DNA from: Malania oleifera
Lineage: Eukaryota; Streptophyta; Magnoliopsida; Santalales; Ximeniaceae
DNA length: 64,000 nucleotides
Direction: 5' to 3'
NCBI RefSeq assembly: GCF_029873635.1
Contig: NC_080422.1
Span: 4,568,001 to 4,632,000, forward strand
Part shown: piece by piece, positions 46,101 to 59,400 of the stretch
Numbering within the stretch: the stretch's first letter is position 1
How the letters are laid out: each line of letters opens with the position of its first letter
The notes under the pieces: generated by a model
What the model saw: only the letters and a program-made list of their open reading frames with translations
Told to the model about the DNA's origin: nothing
The model's database searches: none
Translations under genes and position numbers: made by a program

Positions 46101-48203
46101 GTATTTTTAGCTTAAGAAAGGAACAAATTGCAAATTTTGTGGTTCAGGGCAATTATGGTGAGAAAAAATCGGCGGTTGCTGGCAGTTACAATTGTTGGTC
46201 TTTTATGAGCAGACCTCTCCTCTGCTGTGGAGCAGGGATAATTTTTTATTTTTTATTTTTCAAAATAGATTCCATTTTAAATAGCTTCCTATGTGGTGTT
46301 CTTGTATGATGAGCTTTTGTTTATGCTTTTAAAACATGTAGTATATGCTTGTTAATAATATTTGGCAAAATATGGTAGTAATAATTTGTCATTTTGCAGT
46401 GCCATAATGGGCACACTCTGTGTTCCACCTGTAAAATTAGGGTGCACAATCGGTGCCCCACTTGTAGACAAGAGCTTGGAGATATTAGGTGTCTAGCATT
46501 GGAAAAAGTGGCTGAGTCGCTTGAATTGCCCTGCAAGTATAGCTCCTTGGGATGCCTGGATATCTTTCCCTACTACAGCAAACTCAAGCATGAGGCCCAA
46601 TGTATCTTCAGACCATACAATTGCCCTTATGCTGGATCTGAATGTTCTGTTGGTGGAGATATCCCTTTCCTGGTCACTCATCTGAGGGATGATCACAAGG
46701 TGGACATGCACTCTGGCTCCACATTCAATCATCGTTATGTCAAGTCTAATCCTCGTGAAGTAGAGAATGCGACTTGGATGCTCACAGTAAGTAAAGTTCA
46801 TAAAGGTTTGATTTGGTGTTTCCTGATTTTGCAATTAGAAATTTTTTTCTTGGTATTTTGAAATTAAGAGTGATTTAAGGTGTCATTGCTGCACTCTTTA
46901 ATAGAGCATGGTTAGAGATGTGGGATTTAGTAGTTGGCCCTGGGAATAACTTGGAAAATATTAGCATTGCATGTTTGGATTATAGAGCTCTTTTATAACC
47001 AACAATATGACAAAGTGAAAAACAATAACTGAGCCTTCATTCCAACTATTTGAGGTCACCCACATGAATATTTCTTCTGAGGGCGGACCTTGGATCAACA
47101 GTAAGGTTGTTTTTTTGTGACTGGTTGGTCATATGTTCAAGTCTAAGGAAATGACCTCTCTGCATAAAAGCAGGGATGAGGCTGTATATACAGTGATGAC
47201 CCTCACCCTATCATCACACAGCTGGGAGCCTTGTGGCCCTGGGATGTCCTTTTTTATTTTCCCCCCCTCATAATTCCCTCTTCTCCATTCTTAGCTTGAG
47301 GCCATCCCCAAAATTTACTAAATACTTCTACTGTTTTTTTAAATTAATCAAAATAATCAAGAGACTGAACTTTTGAAGTTATGCAGTGTGTGCAAAGTTA
47401 TTGAACAGTGTGCATGTTGCTTGGCCTCATTCTCCTTTGCTTTGGATGTGTAATTTTCTGAAAGCAAAGGACATGACTAACGGGTGGCGACACATATTGA
47501 CACCTACAGTGGCATGCATGTTCTTCTCTTAATTGCTGGAATTTAGTGGATACAACTTCCCTTTATAAAATTACCTCTTCGTTAAGAGAGTCTAAGGTGG
47601 ACTTTTCTCTCTCTTTTTTTTGGGTTGGGGGGTAGAGGAACCACGTGCGTCTGCCATTTTGATAATGATGCAGGCAATGGAAATATCAGTTTTATTTGCC
47701 CTGTAATTGATTCCATTGAACAAGGGAATTCTGGGAAGAAGGGTTGGTGAAATTGGTGGCCTTTTTGTAAATATACAGACGTAATTTGCTTGTGCTCCTA
47801 CTACATGCTAACTTTTCTTCTCTGCCCATCAATTTATCAGGTCTTTAACTGTTTTGGTCATTACTTTTGCCTTCACTTCGAAGCCTTTCAGCTTGGCATG
47901 GCCCCAGTTTACATGGCGTTCCTTCGTTTCATGGGTGATGAGATTGAGGCCCGGAATTTCAGCTACAGCCTGGAGGTGGGGGCGAATGGTAGGAAAATGA
48001 TATGGGAGGGAACCCCGCGGAGCATTCGAGATAGCCATCGAAAGGTCAGGGATAGCCACGATGGCCTCATAATTCAGCGTAATATGGCACTCTTCTTCTC
48101 AGGTGGGGACAGGAAAGAGCTCAAGCTTCGGGTTACAGGACGAATATGGAAGGAACAGCAGAACCCAGATGCTGGCGTGTGCATACCAAATCTTTGCAGC
48201 TGA
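43146..48203 (+). CDS. SINAT-type RING E3 ubiquitin ligase (seven in absentia family)
   Basis: Three exons, 43146-43346, 46400-46786 and 47841-48203, join in phase to 316 aa, the family's usual size. An in-frame TAA at 43140 fixes the start. Domains: serine-rich N-terminus; RING C3HC4 at 54-89 (CPVC, C68, H72, CSTC, CPTC), split by intron 1 just before C68; SIAH-type zinc finger at about 109-165 (CKYSSLGC, C, H, H); TRAF-like substrate-binding/dimerisation domain at about 170-310; typical CIPNLCS end. All RING ligands are present, so the ligase should be active. Plant SINAT proteins ubiquitinate regulators in autophagy, hormone and stress signalling; which ones here is unknown. Intron 1 is long (3.05 kb) with tandem repeats, and intron 2 holds a SINE. 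It converges with the next gene. Confidence 0.95.
44470..45150 (+). repeat. Tandem duplications in SINAT intron 1
   Basis: Two sets. A ~131-bp unit starting TTACATGTGACCT occurs at 44478 and 44609. A ~110-bp unit containing GCATGTGTAGCTCTCAAGG occurs at 44951 and 45061, with a partial third copy before them (44840-44940). Non-coding. Confidence 0.85.
47079..47260 (+). mobile_element. Degenerate Au-like SINE in SINAT intron 2
   Basis: The order of words follows the Au SINE consensus as I know it: a GGGCGGACCTTGGATCAAC start, GGTCATATGTTCAAGTC in the box B position, CTCTGCATAAAAGCAGGG, GAGGCTGTATATAC, GACCCTC, GGGAGCCTTGTGGCCCTGGG, then a T run. Many substitutions show it is old. Confidence 0.72.
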
Positions 48204-48574
48204 GGCATCTTGGATTCATCCATGCTTTGGCGTTTCTTGTCTTGTGCTTGATTCACTTGCTTTCACTTTCCTTTGCTGCTTGTATGTATGGCTGGCAAGT
48301 TTTGTTAGCTTGTTTTCTTGCGAGGGTGGAGATGTGGGGATCTTTAAAGTGTGTGATGCTAAATGTTTGAATGTGGGTTTATATATACTGTCTAATGAAG
48401 ATTCTCAGAAATCTCTCTATCTAAATCACCAGGTGGTTGAATTAATGAGACCCTATGTTGTAAACAGTAATTTTCTGATCGATGCATTTGCATTTTGCAC
48501 CTGATGCTATGATCATGCTAAGATGAACTGAGTTTTAAGCTTATTTAGAGAATCTTGAGATTACTTGAACTAGA

Positions 48575-49010
48575 TGCTTGCGAGAAAAATCAGACATTTC
48601 TGCGTTTCATTTCTAGATTTTTATTAATTACAAACATTTTATGAATGCTAATCGTGAAGTGTTTTTTTGTTTTTTTTTGTTGAGAAAATCGATATTTTCA
48701 CCTTTCATTCTAGATTTATTGTAATTACAAAAAATTCATAAATGCTAATCATCCAAGTTTTTGGCTTTTCATTTCTGGATTTTCAAGAATTACAATAGTA
48801 TATTGTTTTCAACTTTCCAAGACTAAGAAATCAATGCTAATCATGTAACTTTTTTGAGAAAAATCTCATATAGGCATTTTTCGCTTTTGATTTCTAGACT
48901 TCCAAGTCATAAAATTTCGGACGTGCTAATCATGTAAGTTTTTTCAAGAAGAATCAAACAGGCATTTTTGGCTTTTCATATTAGTAACTACAAAAATTTC
49001 ACCTTGTTTT
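48575..49010 (+). repeat. Diverged ~100-bp tandem array
   Basis: Four or five degenerate units repeat the order: GAGAAAAATC, GGCATTTTTGGCTTTTCATT, TCTAGATTT, AATTACAA, AATGCTAATCATGTAAG. Unit lengths vary; no open frame. Confidence 0.6.
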
Positions 49011-50044
49011 TAATTTTTCGAGACTTAAGAAATCTATAAAACATAAGAATGCTTCCCAACCTTCTTATACAAAGCTGAAAACAAAGTAGTGTTTTTTTTT
49101 CTAAAATTATTTACTACAACAATTCGAGCTCTTATCCTAAAAAAGCTCATCAAGATTTCTAAATTGGAAGACAATCAAGAGGCTCACATGAAAGGAAATG
49201 AGTAGATGAAGACAGCTTGGGCATTTGCTTCATCCCCATGTACACTTGATGCTGAGGTACTTCTCAGTCGAGGCAACTTTTCTTCACGGTTTACACAAGC
49301 ACTCATACACTAACATATCTACTGAAAAACCAAGAGTCCATTTAGTTATGAAACAATTTTCATTTTACATTTTAGTCTAAAGAATTAAGAAACAAGTTAA
49401 CTAATTTTTCTATTTTACAATATTTGTATTAAATAAATAAATAACAATAAACAAATTTAGCCTTATTTGCTTGTAAAAATAGTCTTTTTTTTTTTTCATT
49501 TTTAATGTTTCAAATAGTTACAAATATGCCATTTTATTTTCCAATTTTCTAAATTTATATAAAAAAATTTAAAATATCTTTTTATTATTTTTAAATTTTT
49601 TGACTTCTTAATTTACATACAGAGCATGACATACAAATCTTCAACTTTCATTTATGTGAATTATATATTGAGTTTCTTTCAAATCCACATAATTTCAAAT
49701 CCAAATCTCAAAATCCAAAGTCCTAAATAATAACTTATATAATTTTTTAAAATAAGTTATGTTTTCTAAAACAAAATTTTGATTTTCTACTATTTTAGTA
49801 CAAATTTCAAAACACTTGAAAATAAACTAAAACTTTAATAATTTTTTTAAAATTTAAAATAAAAAATAAAAAATATTTTCCTCGAACAAGACCCAATTCC
49901 CAAATGGAGGCTTTACGGCAAGCAAGGGATGCAAACAAGAGGGAATGTCTCCAAAGAAAGTCCTAACCTCTGTTTGTGTTGAGATTGACCATAATTTCCC
50001 CGAGAAATTGTCACATATAAGATGTGAAGAGAGAGAGAGAGAGA

Positions 50045-50163
50045 TTGATACGTTAGAATGGAATAGAATAAAATGAAATTGATATATATAATTTTACATA
50101 TTTATTGTATAATTTTTCATTTCATTCCACTTACATTGCATTCCGTTCTAGCGTACCAAACAT
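50045..50163. mobile_element. MITE-like inverted repeat
   Basis: The left side (ACGTTAGAATGGAATAG) and the right side read on the other strand (ACGCTAGAACGGAATGC) pair as an imperfect terminal repeat around an AT-rich middle. About 120 bp in all; family unassigned. Confidence 0.55.
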
Positions 50164-50409
50164 TGAGTTAAATGACCATAAATTCTAGAACTCAAACCAT
50201 TCTCCATGGGTTCAAATCTACCTAGAGCAGGACGCCGACCTAGTTTAGCTGTGGAGTCTGGGCCTAAACATTTTTGTACATTTTAATTTCTACAGGGCTT
50301 ATAAGTATGGTGTGAACTGGATACAGAACATACTTACAATATTCTACAGTTGTTTAACAGAACAGACGAAGTAGCTCAGACAAATGTACAGCCAAAGAGA
50401 TTATTACTT

Positions 50410-53400
50410 CTACTCTTTCTGCTGGGCTGCCTCGACATACTGCTCAGCAAGTTTCTTCACCTTCTCACCTTCCTTGACAAGGAAATTCGCATTCTTGGCT
50501 TTCAAGTGATATTTCATCACTTTATCTGTGGTTTTTGCAACTGCCCATCTATACTGTTCGGTTGTGATAATCCCACTTTTACACAGTGGTCTGATGTGCT
50601 CTTTGATGTAGGCTTCCACCTATTTGGAGTTTTAGACCAACTAATCAGCAAAAGGATGTCCAAGCACAATACAAGTGGTTCAAGAAAAAGAACAAGCAAC
50701 TGGATCTTTTGAGCAACTAGCACTAAACAATATGTAGCATCAATTATATAAAGTAAAAGTAAGGAAAAAGTACCAGTGACAAATTGTTTATTTAGTACCT
50801 TCTTATGTACAGAAGAGCTGCCATCGGACAGCTTGTCCATGTTACTGGTGGAATCCTTCTTTTCCCTTGGGAAATTTTCGGCCTTTTGAGAAGGATTGGG
50901 TGAATTTTGTCTCACAGAAGAGTTCTGACCAGTGAAGGCCACCGCTTTTTCTGTATGGCCCTCAGTCTCAGCAGCTATCCTCTTGGTTAAAGCTTCTGCA
51001 TCTACCAGATCGTGCATGTTTCTTGGTACATTCTCCTGAAACCTCACAGCCAGTGGTTCCCTATCTGGGCCATATAATTCTTCACATTCTGCGAGAGAAG
51101 GCTCTTCACCTTCACCATGTAAAGATTCTGGTGGAACATATGATGTGTCCGTCCTACTCTCTGTGCTTGAGCATCTGACACCTGTACTGGCATGCTGCTC
51201 AAGTGAACAATGAGATTCCTTTGGCACTTCAACAGAGCTCTGAAAACCCTTAGAATCAACTGCATTTGATGGATTGGTATTATGAGTTGAAAAGACTACT
51301 TTCATTTTCGACTCCCCTTCTTCTGGTTGCAGCTTAGGAAACTTTCCAGCAGTGGCACCCATATAGTCTTCATCTTCCAAATCATACTCAAAATCACCAT
51401 ATATATCCAATTCTGTGTTAGAATCCATTTCGAACACGTTACTAGGTCCTTCCCCTATGATCTTTGTTGAGTTGTTGTCCTCGTCAAGTTCTTTTGTGTC
51501 ATGATGAGGACTGCCTGTGGGGGAATCAGATAAAAGGCCTGCATTTCTTAATGCTTCCTCAACTGCAGGATCAGTAGAGCTTTCAGTGTTTATTTGTTTT
51601 GATCCACTGGTGGAAACAACTGAACTGGGGGAAGGATTTACTTCTGTGGCTTCAAGAGATCTGCTGTGCTCTGAATGATGCAATAGCTCCTGAGAACATA
51701 GATTCACATACACTAGCTTGCTATTTGACCTATCAGCAACCACCTTTTCAATATTAATCGCATCCGCAACAGCCAACTCTGTAACTGCAGTTCGGCAAAT
51801 GACTGGTAGATTGGCTTTCTTCAAGAAGTGCTCAGTCAGGCGATAAAGCTGTGCCTGTAAAAGAACTGTTTCCTAATTAATATGAACGAGACAATCAATC
51901 TCAATGCATGGTAACTCTAAAAAACTGCAGCAAACTCAATATGCAAGTAATCTGTACAACAAATACCAACTGAGGAAATTTGGTAAGGTCTCCGTAGAAA
52001 AATTTAAATTTGAAACAATTAAGGGTGTGCGAGAGTTTAAATCCAGAAAAAAGTCAGTTACATTGACCGAATAATGTTAAATTGAATATTGTGCAGCTTT
52101 TGCTAAGCCCAACTCAGAGAGACTTGGCAGTGCTGACAATGACGGTGATGGATAATGTTGAAGAGAGCGGCAGCAGTGGCTGCAAAGTGAAGCTAATAAA
52201 GGTAACAGAGCGGTTATGTTAGTCATGGGTTGTGGCGGCAGTGCCGAGATGCACCAACAATGAGAAGGTGCTAAATGGAGTACAAATGGTAGGCCAACTG
52301 CATTGTGGTGTGGTAGTGTTGTACTGCAGAATGGAGGGGCAGAATGGAGTTGGGTGTCTAGGTAATACTTTATTTCCTCAAAATTGAGGAAAAAACATAT
52401 TGAAACCTTCTTTCTTTAGGATTCTGATTTCTGAAGGATTTGGAGTACATTTCTCTGTTCATCTCTTCCAGTAACACATCCCAATTTATAACATTCACAT
52501 CTTGCATTGAAACACAAATTGGAATCTAGCAGCCAAATTTCAATCTCATTTCATATAAAAAACCAAAAGATCCAAAGGCAATATCAATTTAAGAAAGGGC
52601 TAATGTATGGAACAACTAGGAAAAATTGAGACAAGGCACAGCCTACCTGCCTAACTGATACAGGAATTTTGTTATGGCGACTAGGTGCCAATATAGGTCT
52701 CATATCAACTGGCAACTGAGCCTGCTCAAATCAACCAGGAAAAAATCATTTCATTAGCAGAATATCAAACAGAATGAAATCCCATTTATTGAAACCAAAC
52801 GACAAGAACAAATCTTCACATACCAGTAACAGGTAATTTCCTTTAAGCAGCACACTGTCCTGTTTTTCATGTGTTTCACTTTTTCCTGCAACAGCAGTTC
52901 TTCTTGCAAGAACCTCCATCGCCCATTTCCTCTTATCACTCTTTATATCATCAGACTTAGGAACCATTTCCTTCTGTAAATTAACTTTAGAACCACCTGA
53001 AAGTGAAACAGATGGCCCTTGTGGGCATCCATTTGGATGCACTTTACCAGAAGCAGTTTCAGCCTTTACACAGGAAAGATTATTGCTATTCCCCTTCTTA
53101 CCAAGTGAAGGAATGCCCATCTGTGGCAAAACCTTATTTGTCTCTGATAGTTTGACAGTAGAATTGTCAAGAGATATTTTATGAGCCTCTCCCCTTATTG
53201 CAGGTTCTTTATTCTGTTCAAGGTTGCCATCAGCTTTAAGAATGGATAGAGGCTTAATGTCATCTTTCCGTGGGAAAACAGATGTATCTGCTAAATACAA
53301 TCTGGACAGAATTGGGTTGGTGACCACACATTTGGGGCTCTGTTCTATATCCCCACTGTCAGCACTCTTCGTTAGGAGGCCAAGAACTGACTTTAATGTC

Positions 53401-56400
53401 TCTATTTTTTCAGGCTTAGTAATTCTCATGCAGCGGTGTTTCCAGAATTCTATTTGACAATCCCGATCCCATGCACGCCTTCGCCTTCCACTAGATGTCC
53501 CATAAATTTTCTTTGTTAAATTATCACGTGTCCTCCCTTTTTGCAACATTAACTTCTTCACCTTTACAACTGAAGGTGATAATTTTTTAACTGGTTCAGT
53601 CCTAGGTCCTGTTACGACAGCCCTGAATGCAGCAAGAAGTTTTGGGTCAAGAAGGTTCTTCCCTAAGTCAGCAGAGGATTTGTTACGGACAGCTTCTCTT
53701 ATTTCTTTTCTTAATTTTTGAACTATGACAGATGACTCCTTGTCCTCAGAAGCTATCCTCATTATCTTTTTAACCCTTAAGCCAGCTGCATTCTCTGTTT
53801 CTTTAGAGACTTTATCAGCAGGATGTGGACGCATAAGTCCCTTGATGGGTCTATGATCAGATCCCTGAACTATACTCATTATGTCTAAAGAAGCATTCTC
53901 GTTTTGTATATTTTTTGATTTGTCATCTTCAGAAATTGCAGACAGACATTTTTGGGATACCTCTGAAACTAGTTCACGCGTTAGGTCATTTGAAGAAATC
54001 ATCCGAGCACCTCTCTTGGTTTTAATTCTCTTTGCTGAAACTCCATTCTGAACATCAGCTTTAATTTCTCCATCCTCAGTGCTGGTATGAATTTTGTCAC
54101 TGATAGATATCATACCATTTTGAAGGGAAAATGGATCAACGAGTCAGATTCTACGTTCAACAAAAGGCTAATAATACAAAAAAAATTTCAATTCAAAGGA
54201 TTGAGCAAGTAAAAGCCAAGAACTATCAACACACTCATAGACTAAGTAACAATGAGACCCGCACTTTGTTATACATTTGTGTGTTATCGTCAACCACAAT
54301 GCATGCCTTTTGCCTTCACTTTTATATGTAATATCACAAGAATTAAACATGCAATTAGAAACTTGCAGACGTAGCTATTGAGACAATGAAACAGCCATTA
54401 AAAGAAGATCCAACATCTTTATTCGCTCTTTTGAATTTATTTACTGTACCAGAGTCTAGATGGGGTCCTCTTCTGAATATTTCTGTCCTCAATGACTTAA
54501 TAGAAAGCAAGGGAAATCCAGTGAATTCTCATATCAGTATAAAGACCATCTCTGAGTTTTAATTAAATGAAGAAGCAACATTGATGATGCAGTATTAGAG
54601 AGAAGAAGAAAAAGGATTCAGCCATTATCTCACAGCCACAAAAACCACACTTCAAAACAAATATAATGTCATGTTCATGTTCTCGAGGAAGTTGTAATAA
54701 TCACATTCATGCAGCAACCCCACCCCCCCCCCCCCCCCGGTGGGCCCGGGGGGGAGGGTGGGTTGGGCAAAAAAAAATCAATCCAAAAAAAAAAAAAAAA
54801 AAAAAAAGAGAGAAAAGAACATACCCACAACCACCAAAAGAGGTAGAGATACAAAATGATTATGTTATTAGTTTATTTTAAGTTGAGGGTAATGTGTTGA
54901 ATTTTACTTACCATTTGCTGCATCATGCTGGGTAGAATAACTTCAAAGAAGTGCTGGCATCGTGGCATGGCTTCTGCCATGAACCACACTCCATATGGTA
55001 TTTTAAACCAGCAGTCAGGTAGGATGGCTTTTCACCTCCCATAATTCAATATCCATACAGAAAATGTAAATGATTGCATTCTTGTGCATGGTGCAAGATA
55101 GCACCTTCTTGGGATCTCCATAAAGGGACTACTAAAATTTCATTGACCCTAGATATATAGATGCCTGGGTATGGGCAGAATCATTTTGCATGTTTTAATA
55201 CACGAGGCATGACAAACACCTTAGCTGCAATGTGATTGGTACTGATAATATGTGGATAGCAGTGAAAAATATAGGCAACACAGTATGAGTATTAGTTTCT
55301 AAAAATAATAAAAATAAAAAATAGTGGCTGGCTAATGACCTGCAATCTGAATGCTTTCTTTTTACACCAGCAATTGCAACAACATCCTCATCAGCGTCAG
55401 GTTCAATCTTGTTAACTGATTGCAGCAAAGAGGCAACGAGTTAAGACATGGAAATGATGTCTCCTATTAAAAAAAGAAAAAAGAAAAGAGAGAGAGAGAG
55501 AGAGGAAAAGATGTCTCACTGTTCCACAGAACATCATCTGCCCCAAGTCAATCCCATTCATACCTGATGATAATTGTTCATCTGAACGATGGTGCTGTAG
55601 CACATCTCCAATCGCTTTATCTTTAGCTCCATCATTGGGCATGCTGCTAACTAAACACACCAAAGATGATAGCAATAAGAAATGCAAAGCATTCTTTCAA
55701 TTTTCTGTGATTGTAAAAAGATGCTGAATTATAATAAGGTTTATACGAAAAATATTAAAATTGCAGAAGTTACCAGAGAGAAAAGAGCCCACAGATAAAC
55801 CAAGCTGAAGGTCCATATTGACTTCGCTTTCAGACAGTTCCTTAACATGGGATTCATCCAGCAATTTCTTTGGAGAAATTCTGCACCGATCAAAGCCACT
55901 TGGTTCAATCATAGCTTTATCACCACAAGATGTCTTCAACTTGGAATTCACAGACGAAGTAAGAGGTAAATTAAAGGATGGATCTTGCGATAAGGACAGT
56001 TTTAATTCTTGTGCTTCCAAGTTTGGCTGGATATTAGTCATCTGTTTCAATGACATTTCCAAATTCGGGCTATTCACATCATAAGTTGATGAAAATGTTC
56101 CAATTTTCAGGTCATCTTCAATTTCTAGAATTGAAAATTTCTCATTTGGTTCCTCAGTCTCTTGATTTTCTTCGACCATTGAAACAACAACAGCTGTCTC
56201 TCCAGCGTCAGCAACAGATACAGACACCTTTCCAGAAAAAGCATCCCTGACTGAATACTCACTGCCAGCGTTTGCTTGATCGCATTTATGCATTGAAGGC
56301 ATGTCTGACTTTTGTATTGTTTCATCAGATGCACATCTATATCAAAAGCCACAAAGAATGACAGAAAATTAACACGGGAAACAGACTGCTCTTCATAAAA

Positions 56401-59400
56401 TGTGTTTTTTCTAATATCACTCAAGACTATACATGTCTCTAACAAACCCTCCAAAAGTAGGGACTAAGAAGCTATATCAACTGGATCCTAACTCAAATAT
56501 ATCTTTAATTTTATGCCCAATTAAAGATATCTTTGATTAGGTAGTTATCAATCAAAATGAACTGCCAGTTATAGATTAGGTGGCTATCACTGAAATGAAC
56601 TGCCAAATGCTAACAGAGCTTCAGGATTTATGTAAACCTCGCCTGACCAAGAACAGAAACCACAGCAAAGGAGACTCCATTTAATATTATACACATTCAT
56701 AGGTATGAACATACATAAGCACAATATCAAATTCATAGGACTACATTAAGCAAAGAACCAAAAGCCCAAAAGTAACCCTGCCCCCCCCCCAAAAAAAAAA
56801 AAAAAAAAGAACAACGAATTGCCCTTGGAAGTTACCTCGGGCACAACCATGTACTTTCAGATGCACCTTCTGGATCAAATCCCACACAAAAAGCATGATA
56901 CCTGTATCCTTGCATATCAAGAAACAATTAGTAGAAAACTAAAATGATACATAATATGAGATATATAAGCAGAACAAAGGGCCTTTCTTGCCCTTCAAAG
57001 TAGAAATCCTGACTTCGGGTGATTTTGAATTAAAAAACATATAAAAAGTTACAACAACCAACTAAATTTTTTTTTTTTTTGTACAGTTACAATAAATAAA
57101 TAATAATTTTTTATTTATTATAATGGCCCACACAATTTAAGACACATTTATTGGACTCATTTCCTGTACATCTCTACTAGTAGTAGCAGCAATAGAAAAA
57201 ATAATAGTAAAATAAATACATAAAGGATATAAATTCCTTCAGCTTGGAAGTTTGATTTTGAATCACAGGTTCCGTGTAAAATATATACACAAAGGATATA
57301 AATTCCTTCAGCTTGGAAGTTTGATTCTGAATCATAGGATCCATTTATTCAATTGGAAAATGAAGGAATCCAGTGATCTACTTGTCCCCACCAAGAAGCC
57401 AACTGAATCCTCATAGCAAAAACTAAAACTAGATTGACTAAATACCTAATAAATAAAAGTTTATTTGAGTAGCTAAGCCCAATATGCCTTCATTTTTCAT
57501 CCGGTTCTGTATAAACAGCCAGTAAAATATATGAATATGTGGCTCAATTTAAAATTTTCACAAAAGCAAACTGAAGACTTAATGTTGAATCTATATGTAT
57601 AAGAGTTATAAAGCTAATTGAAGAATTAAATTCACCATATATCACATGAATCACAAGCAATAGACGTATCAAGATTTGAATCTTCCTCAATTGTTGCTGA
57701 TCCAGTACGAATTTTGCAGCCATCTCCATCCAAACAAATAACTGCCTACAAAATGATAAAACAGTACATTTGGAATTCATGCAGTGATCAACATGAATAT
57801 GTAAAGTCCTATACGAAACTAATTAAGGAAAGGAAACCTTGAGAAAAAGGAAAAGAAGCACATCATTAAAATTTCAGAGACAACACGAGCCCACCCTCCT
57901 TCAACATGTGTATGTTTGTTCTGTGAACAAAAGCAAAACAATCCCCCCAGATTTTGAATTGGTTTTTTAGCTAAAACTTTTCATGATTCCCCGATTTCTG
58001 CTTTTCTTCTTTTGCAAGAGGATATGCATTCTTGGGACTTCCATTTTGGGAGAAATCTTAATTAGAGAGATTAATGACTGATGAATTGGTTCCTTTGACC
58101 AACTTGCTCGATTCTTTTCATGTTCATTTGGGGAGTGATAAAAGGTTATGGAGTTTGGATCTGAGGAATTCTCTTACAAGTCCTTTTTCCCTATCTGATT
58201 CATGATGGCGGACCCTTTTGCTTTGTATTCTTTGATTTGGAAAGGAAACGGCCCGTTTAGCTTTGGAAAACAAATTTTTATCTACCATTTTTAGTTTTCC
58301 AAAGAATTATAAAAATGTTGAAATTACTTTTCAGTTTCCAATATTCATATAAAAAAGGTCGAGAACACTGGATTTGTTTAGGTGTTAAAAACAGTTTTTA
58401 TTTTTGATATCTTGATTTGCAATAATTACAAAATCACATTCGTTTTCCAATTTTCCAAAAATTATACTAAAAAATCTAAAAAAACAATAAAATTATGTTT
58501 TCAAATTTTCCTATAAAATTTTGGAAAGATAGAAAACAATGTGGCATTTTGTAATTATTTGAAAATTTGGAAGTGAAAAATAAAGCTATTTTCCACAAAT
58601 GAATAATGCCAAAACTTTTTATTGTTTTCCAATTTCTTTATACAAGAGTTGCAAAACTGAAAAATAAGCTGGATTTTTTTGTAATTTTTTGGAAAATTAA
58701 AAATACTATTTTCCACAACCAAAAGCAGGCCCTAAAGTTCCCTAAAAAATAAAAGCTTTTCCTTGGATTGAGATGCTTGAGAAATCAACATCAACGATTT
58801 TCTTTGAAAGAGAAGACCAAATGAGGTCCTGTCACCTCATATTAGCATCCTTTGTTTCAGGAGTGGGGAGACTTGCTCAGATTTGCTTCCGCATTGCCCC
58901 TTCACTTTGGGCATTCGGGATAAATATTTGGTATTCATGGTGAAAACTGGGTTTGCCTCTCCACATTGAAGCCTTTTTTTACTATGTTTAGGGGATTTGA
59001 CAAGGGAAAGGACAGGTACGCTTTGTGGCAGTGCACTGTTGTGGCTATTATTTGGTCTGTTTGATTGGAGAGAAATGCTAGATTCTGCAAAGACTTGGCT
59101 ACCGCGAGCAATTTGCTTTGAAGTAGAGTTCCTTATCTTGCATTGCTATGGGTGTGGGCATGTGGTTTCTTTCAACATGTTTATTCGGAAGACTTACAGT
59201 GGGATTGGTTGACTCTGCTTCATTGATTTGTTTTCAGTTTCTCTGTGATCACATAGCTGGTTTTCTTGTTGTAAAAGGAGGATTTCTTATTGATGAGGAC
59301 TGTCTGCATCGTACAAGCCGCCCATTCAGCACACCTATTTTAGGCATAGATTTAGGGAATTGTGTTTGTATAAGATCTCTTTTGTATTGTTTAGTGACTT

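Larger units (their letters stand above)
48204..50409. other. Intergenic region between the convergent SINAT and PHRF1-like genes
   Basis: AT-rich. Holds both 3' UTRs, a diverged tandem array (about 48575-49010) and a MITE-like hairpin (about 50045-50163). No gene seen. Confidence 0.6.
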